From a virus: a DNA stretch of 39,887 nt. Of the stretch, positions 32,128 to 39,107 are shown piece by piece. A program made the position numbers and the translations under genes. The notes under the pieces were generated by a model. That model saw only the letters and a program-made list of their open reading frames with translations. It was not told the origin of the DNA and did not search any database. The stretch's first letter is position 1, and each line of letters opens with the position of its first letter. Location of the stretch: the IMG/VR virus record IMGVR_UViG_3300043410_000920, positions 1 to 39,887 of that record. One strand, written 5' to 3'.

Positions 32128-32591
32128 TACCGCGCAGCGTCTACGTCGCCATCGGCATCGTCATGGTGCTGATCGGCGTCTACGGCTACGGCCACCACAA
32201 TGGCTGGGCCGAGCGCGACACCGAGATGCAGATCGAGATCGCGCGTCTCAACGACGAAGCCCGGCAGAAAGAGCAAAAGCTGACTGCCGACCTCAATGAC
32301 AACGCCAGCAAACTTCAGGAAGCCACCAATGCCATCACTCAAAAACAGTCTGCTCTTGATCGTGCCATTCGTGCTGGGCGCGTGCGCTTCCCAGCCCCCA
32401 GTTGCATATCGAACGGTCCAGGTGCCACCCCTGCCGGTCGAAGTGGGGACGAAGCGGGAAGCGAATCAGATCGACAAACTCTCGCAGCTATTGCAGCCAT
32501 CGTCGCCGAAGGACAGCGCAACACCGAGCAACTCAATGCCTGCATCGACGCCTACAACCAAGTGAAGGACAGCATCAATGGTCAACGCTAA
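32124..32591 (+). CDS. Rz: Rz-like inner-membrane spanin
   Basis: A 155-residue protein with an N-terminal membrane helix (YVAIGIVMVLIGVYGYGHHNGW) and a long coiled coil (MQIEIARLNDEARQKEQKLT and on), as in the i-spanin Rz. In lambda-type lysis it links to Rz1 across the periplasm and fuses the membranes. The start is the GTG at 32124, which overlaps the preceding stop by four bases. Rz1 is nested in the +1 frame. Confidence 0.85.
   Translation: MIPRSVYVAIGIVMVLIGVYGYGHHNGWAERDTEMQIEIARLNDEARQKEQKLTADLNDNASKLQEATNAITQKQSALDRAIRAGRVRFPAPSCISNGPGATPAGRSGDEAGSESDRQTLAAIAAIVAEGQRNTEQLNACIDAYNQVKDSINGQR
32329..32565 (+). CDS. Rz1: Rz1-like outer-membrane spanin lipoprotein
   Basis: A 78-residue lipoprotein lying entirely within Rz in another frame. 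It starts MPSLKNSLLLIVPFVLGAC, with a clear lipobox (LGAC), and continues with the Pro-rich segment VQVPPLPVEVG seen in o-spanins. It should be anchored to the outer membrane and bind Rz in the periplasm. An in-frame start at 32296 would add 11 residues that are not signal-like, so 32329 is preferred. Confidence 0.88.
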   Translation: MPSLKNSLLLIVPFVLGACASQPPVAYRTVQVPPLPVEVGTKREANQIDKLSQLLQPSSPKDSATPSNSMPASTPTTK

Positions 32592-33192
32592 CGAACTCGC
32601 CGCGATGGGCATCGGTGCCCAGTGGGTCGACCCCCTCAATGAGACCTTCGAGCGCTTCGGCATCACCAGCGCCGTGCAGCAGGCCGCCTTCATCGGTCAG
32701 TGCGGTCATGAGTGCGGCAACTTCCGCATCCTCGAAGAAAACCTGAACTACCGCGCCGCCACGCTGATGAAGCTGTGGCCCAAGCGCTTCCCGACCCTCG
32801 ATGTGGCCAACCAGTACGCCGGCAACCCGCGCAAGATCGCCAACAAGGTCTACTGTGACCGCATGGGCAATCGCGACGAAGCCTCTGGCGACGGCTACCG
32901 CTTCCGAGGCCGTGGCTGCATCCAGCTGACCGGATCGACCAACTACTTCCACGCCGGCCAGGCGCTGGGTGTGGACTTCTGGAAGGACCCCGACTTGGTG
33001 GCCTCGCCCAAGTATGCGGCGCTGACTGCCGGGTGGTTCTGGTCGACGCATGGCTGCAACCAGCTGGCGGCTGCGCAGGACTGGGTCGGCCTGACCAAGA
33101 AGATCAACGGCGGCACGTTCGGCCTGCAAGAGCGCATCGCGCACACGAACACCATGATCGCTGCGATCGACGCATCGTCGGTGATGGCTTGA
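32578..33192 (+). CDS. GH19-type endolysin
   Basis: A 204-residue glycoside hydrolase family 19 enzyme. CGHECGNFRILEENLNYRA contains the likely first catalytic Glu45 and second Glu54, and GDGYRFRGRGCIQLTG is the conserved substrate groove. It cleaves peptidoglycan during lysis. No signal sequence or SAR anchor is visible, so it probably needs a holin to reach the wall. It overlaps Rz by 14 bases and is closed by a strong terminator. Confidence 0.9.
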   Translation: MVNANELAAMGIGAQWVDPLNETFERFGITSAVQQAAFIGQCGHECGNFRILEENLNYRAATLMKLWPKRFPTLDVANQYAGNPRKIANKVYCDRMGNRDEASGDGYRFRGRGCIQLTGSTNYFHAGQALGVDFWKDPDLVASPKYAALTAGWFWSTHGCNQLAAAQDWVGLTKKINGGTFGLQERIAHTNTMIAAIDASSVMA

Positions 33193-33220
33193 GGTTTTCC
33201 CCTGCCGGGGCGACCCGGCT

Positions 33221-33430
33221 TTACCGGCCTTCGGGTCGGTTTTTTTCTAAGCGCTGGCGGCGGTCGTAATCGTCGCGGCAGTCGACATCGCAGAACAGAC
33301 GGTCAGGGGCAACCGTTTCGCCGCAGTTGTGGCATTCACCGGTGTGAGGCAAAGACACCGAGCGACGGGCTGCAAAGCGCGCGGCGTCTTCTTTCTCGAT
33401 GTTTTCCTGGGCTTTGTCGATGATGTCCAT
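33221..33430 (-). CDS. TraR/DksA-type zinc finger protein
   Basis: A 69-residue protein beginning MDIIDKAQENIEKEDAARFA, with a C4 zinc finger (CHNCGETV, then CDVDC). This matches phage TraR/DksA-like proteins, some of which bind RNA polymerase through the secondary channel. The start at 33430 fits the family; a GTG at 33505 would add 25 non-family residues, and neither has a clear ribosome site. Its last codons overlap the plus-strand terminator. It lies downstream of the integrase on the same strand. Confidence 0.75.
   Translation of the reverse strand: MDIIDKAQENIEKEDAARFAARRSVSLPHTGECHNCGETVAPDRLFCDVDCRDDYDRRQRLEKNRPEGR
33223..33246 (+). terminator. Strong terminator ending the lysis operon
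   Basis: ACCGGCC (33223-33229), loop TTCG, GGTCGGT (33234-33240, one G-U pair), then a run of T from 33240 to 33246. The UUCG tetraloop makes it very stable. It lies inside the 3' end of the minus-strand TraR-like gene, so this part of that gene encodes both a protein tail and a terminator. Confidence 0.9.
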
Positions 33431-33517
33431 GGGGGAGTGGCTGGCTACTCGCTGCACGGTGGCCGGTCTGCCGGGAACCCCCAGCAGCACCGCATCCGCT
33501 TTCACCAGCCGCGAATT

Positions 33518-34672
33518 CTAACCCGCCTTGACGCTGGCGAGGACCCGTTCGGCAGCCACCTGCGCGTTCCGGCGCTTGCGTTCATCGTACCCATGCACAT
33601 AGCGTTCGGTGGTGGCCATCTTGCGGTGGCCAAGCATGTCCGCGATGTCGCGCTGCGACAGACCCGCCATGTGGCCAAGGCTGCCGAGCGTGTGGCGCAG
33701 GTCGTGGATGCGGACGTCATCGAGGCCGATCTTCTTGCGCATCTTGCCCCAGTGGTGCTGCGGGTGGTTCAGCGGCGCCGAGCAACGCATGTTCGGAAAC
33801 ACCCAGGGCGTGATGTGCGGCTTGAACGACTTCAGCCGGCGCAGGACATCCAGCACGGCATCAGACAGGTGGACCACTCGCGCGCCGGTCTTGCTGTCGG
33901 GCAGGGACAGCGTGCCCTTCTCGAAGCTGACCCATTCCCATCGAGCCTGGCCCCACTCGCTGCAGCGCAGGCCAGACAGCAGCAGGACCCGGACCAGCCA
34001 GGTGAACGACCAGGTTTCGAAGCCGTCGCGGTCCATCTTGTCCAGCTGCGCCATGAGCCTGGCAATTTCGTCGTCGGTCAGGATGCGCGTGCGTTCGGCT
34101 TCTTTGAACCGGCGCACATCGGTGACCGGGTTCGTGTGACGTGGACGCCAGCCCCATACCTCGCAGGCGATGAGTGCCTGGCTGACCAGCTTCAGCACCT
34201 TGTTGGCATTGACGGGGTGATCGCGCAGCTTGGCCTGCAGGTCCTGAATGACCTCGACATCGATGTCGGCCACGCGCCGCTTGCCGATGTGCGGCAGGAT
34301 GTGAAGCCGGAACAGCCGGTCGTAGTTGCCCCACGTGCCGGCCTTGATCGTTGGCGGCCGGTGCAACTCGAGGAAGCGCGCCGCCAGGTCCTTCATGGTG
34401 TGCTTGACGATCTGCTTCCTGGGGTCCTGGCCATCACGCACCATCACCAGCGCGGTGCGGGCGCGATCGCGCGCCTGGTCCAGCGTCATCACCTTGGTGG
34501 ACCCGATCACCATGCGACGGCTGGCGCCTGACCTGGTGCGATACCGCAGAACGAAGGACTTCGCACCAGCTGGCGTGACGCGCACGCCGAAGCCAGGCAC
34601 AGTGTCGTCCGCAAGCCACTGTTCGCGGCCTGTGGACACAGAAGACCGGATGATGAGTTTCGTCAGAGCCAT
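33518..34672 (-). CDS. int: Tyrosine integrase
   Basis: A 384-residue tyrosine recombinase. The N-terminus has an arm-binding-type domain (AKSFVLRYRTRSGASRRMVI), then a core-binding SAM-like domain, then the catalytic region with Arg in LLSGLRCSEW, Lys in DSKTG, HDLRHT, LGHRK and the nucleophile Tyr in ATTERYVHG. It inserts and excises the prophage by recombining att sites. I use the ATG at 34672; a GTG at 34678 adds two residues. The start codon touches a TGGGCAC repeat, so integrase may also control its own gene. Confidence 0.93.
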   Translation of the reverse strand: MALTKLIIRSSVSTGREQWLADDTVPGFGVRVTPAGAKSFVLRYRTRSGASRRMVIGSTKVMTLDQARDRARTALVMVRDGQDPRKQIVKHTMKDLAARFLELHRPPTIKAGTWGNYDRLFRLHILPHIGKRRVADIDVEVIQDLQAKLRDHPVNANKVLKLVSQALIACEVWGWRPRHTNPVTDVRRFKEAERTRILTDDEIARLMAQLDKMDRDGFETWSFTWLVRVLLLSGLRCSEWGQARWEWVSFEKGTLSLPDSKTGARVVHLSDAVLDVLRRLKSFKPHITPWVFPNMRCSAPLNHPQHHWGKMRKKIGLDDVRIHDLRHTLGSLGHMAGLSQRDIADMLGHRKMATTERYVHGYDERKRRNAQVAAERVLASVKAG

Positions 34673-34689
34673 GGGCACACCGTGGACAC
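34672..34689. promoter_or_regulatory. Paired TGGGCAC-type sites, int side (arm-type)
   Basis: TGGGCACACCGTGGACAC contains two TGG(G/A)CAC units, 11 bases apart, one DNA turn. It is nearly identical to the site at 34880-34897 (two mismatches). A third single copy, TGGACAC, lies at 34633-34639 inside the integrase gene. They resemble arm-type binding sites used by integrases, here also covering the int start. Confidence 0.6.
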
Positions 34690-34879
34690 AGGATTGAAAG
34701 AACGGGCGTGATTATGCCGCCCACGCGGTGAACGCCTCAATCGCGAAAGTGTGCATTCCAAGGGTGTTTCTTGAACTTCTGTGATGTGCCGTGATCGGCG
34801 CACGTGACATCGGCGGGCTTTTGGGTAGTCGGGCATAGTTCAATGAATTCAAGGGGTTGAGTGGGCGCCTGAAAACCGG
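34690..34879. other. Putative attP core region
   Basis: No gene was found in this stretch between the two paired repeat sites. Its central part is a mildly A/T-rich segment (about 34838-34862) with TTCAATGAATTCAAGG, a plausible strand-exchange core of tyrosine integrases. The exact core cannot be fixed without the host junctions. Short minus-strand ORFs cross this area but show no protein family and are probably spurious. Confidence 0.45.
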
Positions 34880-34897
34880 TGGGCACACAGTGGGCAC
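34880..34897. promoter_or_regulatory. Paired TGGGCAC sites, far side (arm-type)
   Basis: TGGGCACACAGTGGGCAC holds two TGGGCAC units 11 bases apart, matching 34672-34689 at 16 of 18 positions and in the same orientation, about 208 bases away. The two sites bracket the putative attP core. Confidence 0.6.
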
Positions 34898-34937
34898 CGA
34901 AAAACGTGAAAAGCCGGTACAAACCGGGAACATGGGC

Positions 34938-34971
34938 AAAAAAAAGGACCGGCAGGCGTCCCCACCGGTCC
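34938..34971 (-). terminator. Terminator of the leftward recombination operon
   Basis: On the minus strand, GGACCGG (complement of 34965-34971) pairs with CCGGTCC (complement of 34946-34952), followed by eight Ts (complement of 34938-34945). It lies ten bases beyond the AlpA-like gene stop and separates the recombination operon from the attP/int region. Confidence 0.8.
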
Positions 34972-34980
34972 ACGCGCAGG

Positions 34981-35175
34981 TTACGCCGCCGCCGACCTAG
35001 TGCGGTCCTTTTCCCAGTCCTGAACGGCAGAGACGGGGTACAGGACGCGACCGCCGACCTTGGTGAAGCGCGGGCCGTTCCCCGTGCTGCGCCAGTTGGC
35101 CAGGGTGCGCACCGTGATCGCGCCCTTGTATCGGGCCGCTAGTTCGTTGGGCGTGAGATAGGTTTCTGCATTCAT
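34981..35175 (-). CDS. AlpA/MerR-type HTH protein, possible excisionase
   Basis: A 64-residue protein with a winged HTH (YLTPNELAARYKGAITVRTL, then ANWRSTGNGPRFTKVGGRVL, YPVSAVQDWEKD), typical of AlpA/excisionase proteins. It may bend att DNA for excision or regulate the integrase. The ATG at 35175 is preferred over 35184 because GAGGG is nine bases upstream of it but directly adjacent to the other. It is the last gene before the leftward terminator. Confidence 0.75.
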   Translation of the reverse strand: MNAETYLTPNELAARYKGAITVRTLANWRSTGNGPRFTKVGGRVLYPVSAVQDWEKDRTRSAAA

Positions 35176-35200
35176 CGCTTTCATCCCTCAAAGGTTCGCG

Positions 35201-35833
35201 TCAGACCCAGTTACCTGTTCCGGCTTCTTGCCCAGCCGGTTCGGCCTGGGGGGTCGCAGCAGCTGCATCCGCATCGGCCTGCGCTGCGCGTGTCTTCAGG
35301 TCATCGGGGCAGGCGTTGCCCATCTTCTTGCGGGTCGTCGCTGGCAGGGCCTTCCAAGCGGTCAGCAGCGATGCCGTGCCGGCGTCTGCCGCTGCTGCCA
35401 GATCGGCCTTGACTTTCGCCAGGCCGTCGACCTGTGGCGCCAACTTCCCGATGACCAGAGGTTCCTTCTTGCCCTTGGTGGCCGTCAGCGACAGCTGGAT
35501 GTCGCGCTCGATGTGCGACATATGGCTGATGCGAATACCGCCCACCACGACGCCGCCGAACTTAACGTCGGGCTTGTTGAACAGCGTCATTGAGCGACCG
35601 ACCCACTGGCTGCCGTCTTCACCCCAGGCAAAGATCAGCACCTTGCGCATGGACTTGTTCGGCTTGTAGGGGTGGCCATTGTCGCCTTCGTAATGCACCA
35701 CCACCGGCTGATCGTCAGTGCCGCGCGACACGGCGGTGACGGTGATGGTAATCGGTCCACCCAGCAGCTGTTCAGCGTTCAGTTGATCGGATTTTGGGAT
35801 GATGGTGTCGCGCAGGTTCGTGACGTCAGACAT
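35201..35833 (-). CDS. Conserved recombination-associated protein of unknown function
   Basis: A 210-residue protein. Its first 140 residues form a compact conserved block (NLRDTIIPKSDQLNAEQLLG, HYEGDNGHPYKPNKSMRKVL, FGGVVVGGIRISHMSHIERD) that I recognise from similar phage operons but not from any named family. The rest is Ala-rich and acidic, and the tail may be disordered. It overlaps the exonuclease gene by eight bases (ATGTCTGA), the position where RecT-like annealases usually sit, so it may act with the nuclease. Confidence 0.7.
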   Translation of the reverse strand: MSDVTNLRDTIIPKSDQLNAEQLLGGPITITVTAVSRGTDDQPVVVHYEGDNGHPYKPNKSMRKVLIFAWGEDGSQWVGRSMTLFNKPDVKFGGVVVGGIRISHMSHIERDIQLSLTATKGKKEPLVIGKLAPQVDGLAKVKADLAAAADAGTASLLTAWKALPATTRKKMGNACPDDLKTRAAQADADAAAATPQAEPAGQEAGTGNWV

Positions 35834-36689
35834 AAGCTATTTCCTCAATTTCTTCGTTATCGTTGGCCGCCTTCATCACCCAGGGCGGGAGTGACAGCGG
35901 TGTGACCGACGGTTCATAGCCGGGCCAAGTGTTCGAATTCAAGCAATCTGCATAGATCGTCAGCAGGCGCTGACACTCCTGGCGTCCAATCTGCAGCATC
36001 GCTTCATCGGCCTGGTAGAACGCCAGTGCGTTCGGTGCATCCTTTTCGAATGCCGCGAAGATGAACTGGTCGATGTTCTCGCCGGTCGCCTGGCGCCAAC
36101 CTTCGAGATACCAGGCTGCCGAGATGTGGTAGCCGTACTTGAAGATCGACTTGGCGAAGGCTGACGGGCTGGCGTCCTGCGTCGACTTCACATCGAGCAT
36201 CACGGGGGCGCCGGCCACCATCCAGTCGGGTCGGCACTTACACAGCACGCCGGTCTCGGGGTCCTTCCAATAGACTGACTGCTCGGCCGCGCCCTTGGCG
36301 AAGAACGTGGCGAACAGGGGATGCGCGACCACGGCACGCGAGATGCGCGCGCAGGTGTCGTAATCGTCCTTCGTGATCGCCGTCTTCTTGTTCACGGCGC
36401 AGTCGTCCAGGAACGCCTGCCACTCGGCCTTGCCGTCCTTCGTGCGGCGGTCGACCACCGGCGCGATGGCGTATTCCTCGCCGAATCGATCGGGTTCGAG
36501 AATGGCCGTGTGGATGGCGGTGCCCAGTATCAGGGCTGGCGTCGGCTCGCTGGCTTCGCGGTGCGGGTCCAGGTATCTGGCCCAGTAATGAAGCGGTGAT
36601 CGGTCGATCAGCTTCAGGCCAGAAGACGAAAGCCCCGGCCCGCTGTGGTATTCCTCATTGGAAATACCGGAATGTACTCCGATTTTCAT
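35826..36689 (-). CDS. RecE-like PD-(D/E)XK exonuclease
   Basis: A 287-residue nuclease resembling RecE C-terminal / DUF3799-type exonucleases. GISNEEYHSGPGLSSSGLKL is the typical start, RPDWM and MLDVKST carry the PD and (D/E)XK residues, and the GYHISAAWYLEGWRQATG helix with Gln-like residues follows. It should degrade one strand at double-strand ends. The ATG at 36689 follows ACAAGGGGAA (36702-36693); a 44-residue upstream extension of the frame is rejected. First gene of the leftward operon. Confidence 0.85.
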   Translation of the reverse strand: MKIGVHSGISNEEYHSGPGLSSSGLKLIDRSPLHYWARYLDPHREASEPTPALILGTAIHTAILEPDRFGEEYAIAPVVDRRTKDGKAEWQAFLDDCAVNKKTAITKDDYDTCARISRAVVAHPLFATFFAKGAAEQSVYWKDPETGVLCKCRPDWMVAGAPVMLDVKSTQDASPSAFAKSIFKYGYHISAAWYLEGWRQATGENIDQFIFAAFEKDAPNALAFYQADEAMLQIGRQECQRLLTIYADCLNSNTWPGYEPSVTPLSLPPWVMKAANDNEEIEEIAYV

Positions 36690-36710
36690 GGATTCCCCTT
36701 GTTTATCATT

Positions 36711-36724
36711 CCCCATCATTGGGG
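36711..36724. promoter_or_regulatory. Inverted repeat in the divergent control region
   Basis: CCCCA-TCAT-TGGGG is a perfect inverted repeat 22 bases before the exonuclease start, in the 146-base gap between leftward and rightward operons. It may be an operator or a hairpin in the exonuclease leader. No other clear element is visible except TATAAT at 36806-36811, which lacks a good -35. Confidence 0.4.
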
Positions 36725-36805
36725 TGTCGAAGAATAACCGCTTTTCTCGTAGTCGGGCAACATCATCGTGGTGTAAATACAACAGCGCACTCAAGACGTA
36801 ATTCC

Positions 36806-36811
36806 TATAAT
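36806..36811 (+). promoter_or_regulatory. TATAAT -10 element of the rightward early operon
   Basis: A consensus TATAAT lies 12 bases before ACAAGGGGAAA (36823-36833) and 25 bases before the GTG start at 36836. No acceptable -35 is seen at 16-18 bases, so it may need an activator. Confidence 0.45.
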
Positions 36812-36835
36812 TCGCGGTCACTACAAGGGGAAACC

Positions 36836-36964
36836 GTGAACTTCAAAGATAAAGCACTTTCGTTTCTGTGGCTGTCTCTGAATGGGGCGCTATTTTTTAT
36901 TTTCTGCGGTCTGGTGGCGCACTGCGTCTGGCACCTGGTGTCTTACGGGTGGGACCTGGTGTGA
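36836..36964 (+). CDS. Membrane microprotein, 42 residues
   Basis: A short GTG-start gene preceded by ACAAGGGGAAA (36823-36833), two bases from the codon. It has one membrane helix (SFLWLSLNGALFFIFCGLVA). Its stop overlaps the helicase GTG as GTGA, so the two are translated together. Function unknown. Confidence 0.65.
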   Translation: MNFKDKALSFLWLSLNGALFFIFCGLVAHCVWHLVSYGWDLV

Positions 36965-38340
36965 ACCTTCGCCCCTACCAGCACGAAGCCGTCACCGAAC
37001 TGCGCCAGGCTTACAGCAAGGGCCACAGGTCGCCGCTGTTCGTCCTGCCCACGGGTGGCGGCAAGACCTTCACCTTCGTCTATGTCGGCCAGTCAGCGGT
37101 GGCACGCGGCAATCGCGTGCTGATCTTGGTCCACCGTCAAGAACTGCTGATGCAGGCCAGCCGCAGCCTCACCTCGATGGGCGTGAAGCACGGCCTGATC
37201 GCTGCCGGTCACGTGCGCACCGGCGACCCCGTGCAGGTGGCCAGCGTCCAGACGCTGGTGCGACGCCTGGGCAAGCATCCCATGCACTTCGACCTGATCA
37301 TCGTGGACGAAGCCCACCACGCCATCGCCGGCAGCTGGCGCACGATCATCAACGCATTCCCCCAGGCGCGCGTCCTGGGCGTCACGGCCACACCGGTGCG
37401 CAGCGACGGCAAGGGCCTGCGCGATGTGTTCGACACCATGGTGCTGGGCCCCTCGGTGCAGGCGCTGATCGACATGGGGCACCTGGTCAAGCCAGTGGTC
37501 TATGCGCCACCGACGCAGCTGGACCTGGCGGGCGTCAAGCGACGCATGGGGGACTACGCGCAGGACGAACTGGCCAAGCGCGTCGACAAGCCCACCATCA
37601 CCGGCAGCGCCGTCGAGCATTACCGCAAACTCTGTCACGGCAAGCCGGCAATCGCGTTCTGCGTGAGTGTTGCGCACGCACAACACGTGGCCGCAGATTT
37701 TCGCGCCGCTGGCTACCGGGCTATGGCGATCGATGGGTCGATGCACGACGCCGAACGCAAACAGGCCATCGAGGACCTGGGGGCAGGTCGCCTGCACGTG
37801 CTGACCAGCTGCGACATCATCAGCGAAGGCACAGACATCCCCGTGGTGGCTGCGGCCATCCTGCTGCGGCCCACGCAGTCCATGGGACTGTTCATTCAGC
37901 AGGTGGGGCGTGCCCTGCGTCCGGCGCCCGGCAAGGACCGCGCGATCATCCTGGACCATGTTGGCAACTGCATGCGGCACGGCCTGCCGCAAGACGATCG
38001 CGACTGGTCGCTGGATGGCCTGTCGAATGTGTCGCGCAAAAACAACAAAGAAGACGAGCCGCCACCGGTGAAGCAATGCGAGAAGTGCTACTCGGTGTTC
38101 AAGCCGCAGCCCGTGTGCCCCGCCTGTGGCCACGTTCACGAGGTCAAGGCGCGCAAGGTCGAGGAAACAGACGGCGAATTGCAGGAATTGGACGCCGCTA
38201 CAATCCAGCGCCAACGCCGCCAGGAGATCGGAAAAGCCAAGACAATGGAAGACCTGATGGAGGTCGCCAAGCGTCGCGGATACAAGCCTGGCTGGGCACG
38301 ATTTATCTGGAATGCACGGCAGAAACGGACAGCAGCATGA
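36961..38340 (+). CDS. DEAH-box helicase with C-terminal zinc finger
   Basis: A 459-residue superfamily 2 helicase. It begins NLRPYQHEAVTELRQAY, has Walker A PTGGGKT at 30-36, DEAH at 116-119, GVTATPVRSDG (motif III-like), and the C-terminal helicase domain with TSCDIISEGTDIPVV and QVGRALRPAPGK. A four-cysteine site (C373/C376 and C386/C389) follows. It is likely a replication or recombination helicase for the phage. The GTG at 36961 overlaps the preceding stop; upstream extension of the frame lies in the membrane peptide gene. Confidence 0.88.
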   Translation: MNLRPYQHEAVTELRQAYSKGHRSPLFVLPTGGGKTFTFVYVGQSAVARGNRVLILVHRQELLMQASRSLTSMGVKHGLIAAGHVRTGDPVQVASVQTLVRRLGKHPMHFDLIIVDEAHHAIAGSWRTIINAFPQARVLGVTATPVRSDGKGLRDVFDTMVLGPSVQALIDMGHLVKPVVYAPPTQLDLAGVKRRMGDYAQDELAKRVDKPTITGSAVEHYRKLCHGKPAIAFCVSVAHAQHVAADFRAAGYRAMAIDGSMHDAERKQAIEDLGAGRLHVLTSCDIISEGTDIPVVAAAILLRPTQSMGLFIQQVGRALRPAPGKDRAIILDHVGNCMRHGLPQDDRDWSLDGLSNVSRKNNKEDEPPPVKQCEKCYSVFKPQPVCPACGHVHEVKARKVEETDGELQELDAATIQRQRRQEIGKAKTMEDLMEVAKRRGYKPGWARFIWNARQKRTAA

Positions 38341-38507
38341 GGCACCCTGACGAAAAAGAACTGCTGAAATTCCTCGACCGGCCGGACCAGTCGGCGGCCT
38401 ACGTGGCCGCGACTGCCGAATGGATTAAGAAAAACTATCCAGACAGCGTGGGGTTTCTGATTCCGCGCCTTCGGGAGATTTATAGGAAAAAGCCAAAGGC
38501 GTCCTGA
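38337..38507 (+). CDS. Small hypothetical protein, 56 residues
   Basis: A 56-residue gene whose start overlaps the helicase stop by four bases. It is helical (HPDEKELLKFLDRPDQSAAY, AATAEWIKKNYPDSVGFLIP) and ends in a basic tail (EIYRKKPKAS). No family recognised. The 139 bases after it hold no gene. They contain an inverted repeat (GGCACC at 38600-38605, GGTGCC at 38611-38616) and the start of the SSB leader. Confidence 0.65.
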   Translation: MRHPDEKELLKFLDRPDQSAAYVAATAEWIKKNYPDSVGFLIPRLREIYRKKPKAS

Positions 38508-38599
38508 CCTGGGAACTCGCCACCCGCAGCCGCAGGTCGGGGCACAACAGCGGCAGCTACGAGATGGGGTCTACTCCTGCCCCTGAGACGTAGCCGATT

Positions 38600-38645
38600 G
38601 GCACCCGTAAGGTGCCATATCATCAACGCCAAACAAGGGGAAAAA
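38600..38645 (+). promoter_or_regulatory. SSB leader: inverted repeat, weak -10 and ACAAGGGGAAAAA element
   Basis: GGCACC (38600-38605) faces GGTGCC (38611-38616), followed by TATCAT (38618-38623), a possible -10, and ACAAGGGGAAAAA (38633-38645) directly before the SSB start. The repeat could be an operator overlapping the promoter. A convincing -35 is not visible. Confidence 0.4.
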
Positions 38646-38646
38646 C

Positions 38647-39096
38647 ATGGCATCAGTCAACAAGGTCATTCTGGTGGGCAACTGCGGGCGAGACCCGGAA
38701 GTGCGCTACATGCAAGACGGCAAAGCCGTGGCCAACGTCAGCATCGCAACGTCCACACGCCGCAAGGACAAGAACACCGGCGAGATCATCGAAGACACGC
38801 AGTGGCACCGCATCACGTTCTACGAACGCCTGGCCGAGATCGCCGGCGAGTACGTGAAGAAGGGCCGCCCGATCTACGTCGAGGGGCGTCTGAAGTACGG
38901 CACCTATACCGACAAGAACACCGGCATCGAGAAGAACACCTGCGAGATCATCGCCACCGAATTGCAGCTGCTGGGCGCGCGTGAAGACGGCGCAGCACCT
39001 CGCCAGTCTGCACCTGCAGCGGCACCTGCACAGCGTCCCGCACAAGCCCCACGCCAGTCCGCACCGGCTGACATGGACGACGACATTCCGTTCTGA
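38647..39096 (+). CDS. ssb: Single-stranded DNA-binding protein
   Basis: A complete 149-residue SSB. Residues 1-110 are the OB fold (VNKVILVGNCGRDPEVRYMQ, DTQWHRITFYERLAEIAGEY, KKGRPIYVEGRLKYGTYTD), then a Gln/Pro/Ala linker, then the acidic tip DMDDDIPF. It coats single-stranded DNA during phage replication. The last 60 residues are nearly the same as those at 2-184. Next gene starts 12 bases later. Confidence 0.95.
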   Translation: MASVNKVILVGNCGRDPEVRYMQDGKAVANVSIATSTRRKDKNTGEIIEDTQWHRITFYERLAEIAGEYVKKGRPIYVEGRLKYGTYTDKNTGIEKNTCEIIATELQLLGAREDGAAPRQSAPAAAPAQRPAQAPRQSAPADMDDDIPF

Positions 39097-39107
39097 TCGG
39101 GGGCGGT

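Noticed and set aside
34712-34939. Minus-strand frame of 75 codons in the putative attP region
   Set aside because: Composition is odd (Pro/Arg/Ser-rich), it crosses the repeat sites and no family or ribosome site supports it.
37960-37968. GTTGGCAAC, another GTTGNCAAC palindrome inside the helicase gene
   Set aside because: Lies within coding sequence, isolated and without a promoter; probably chance.
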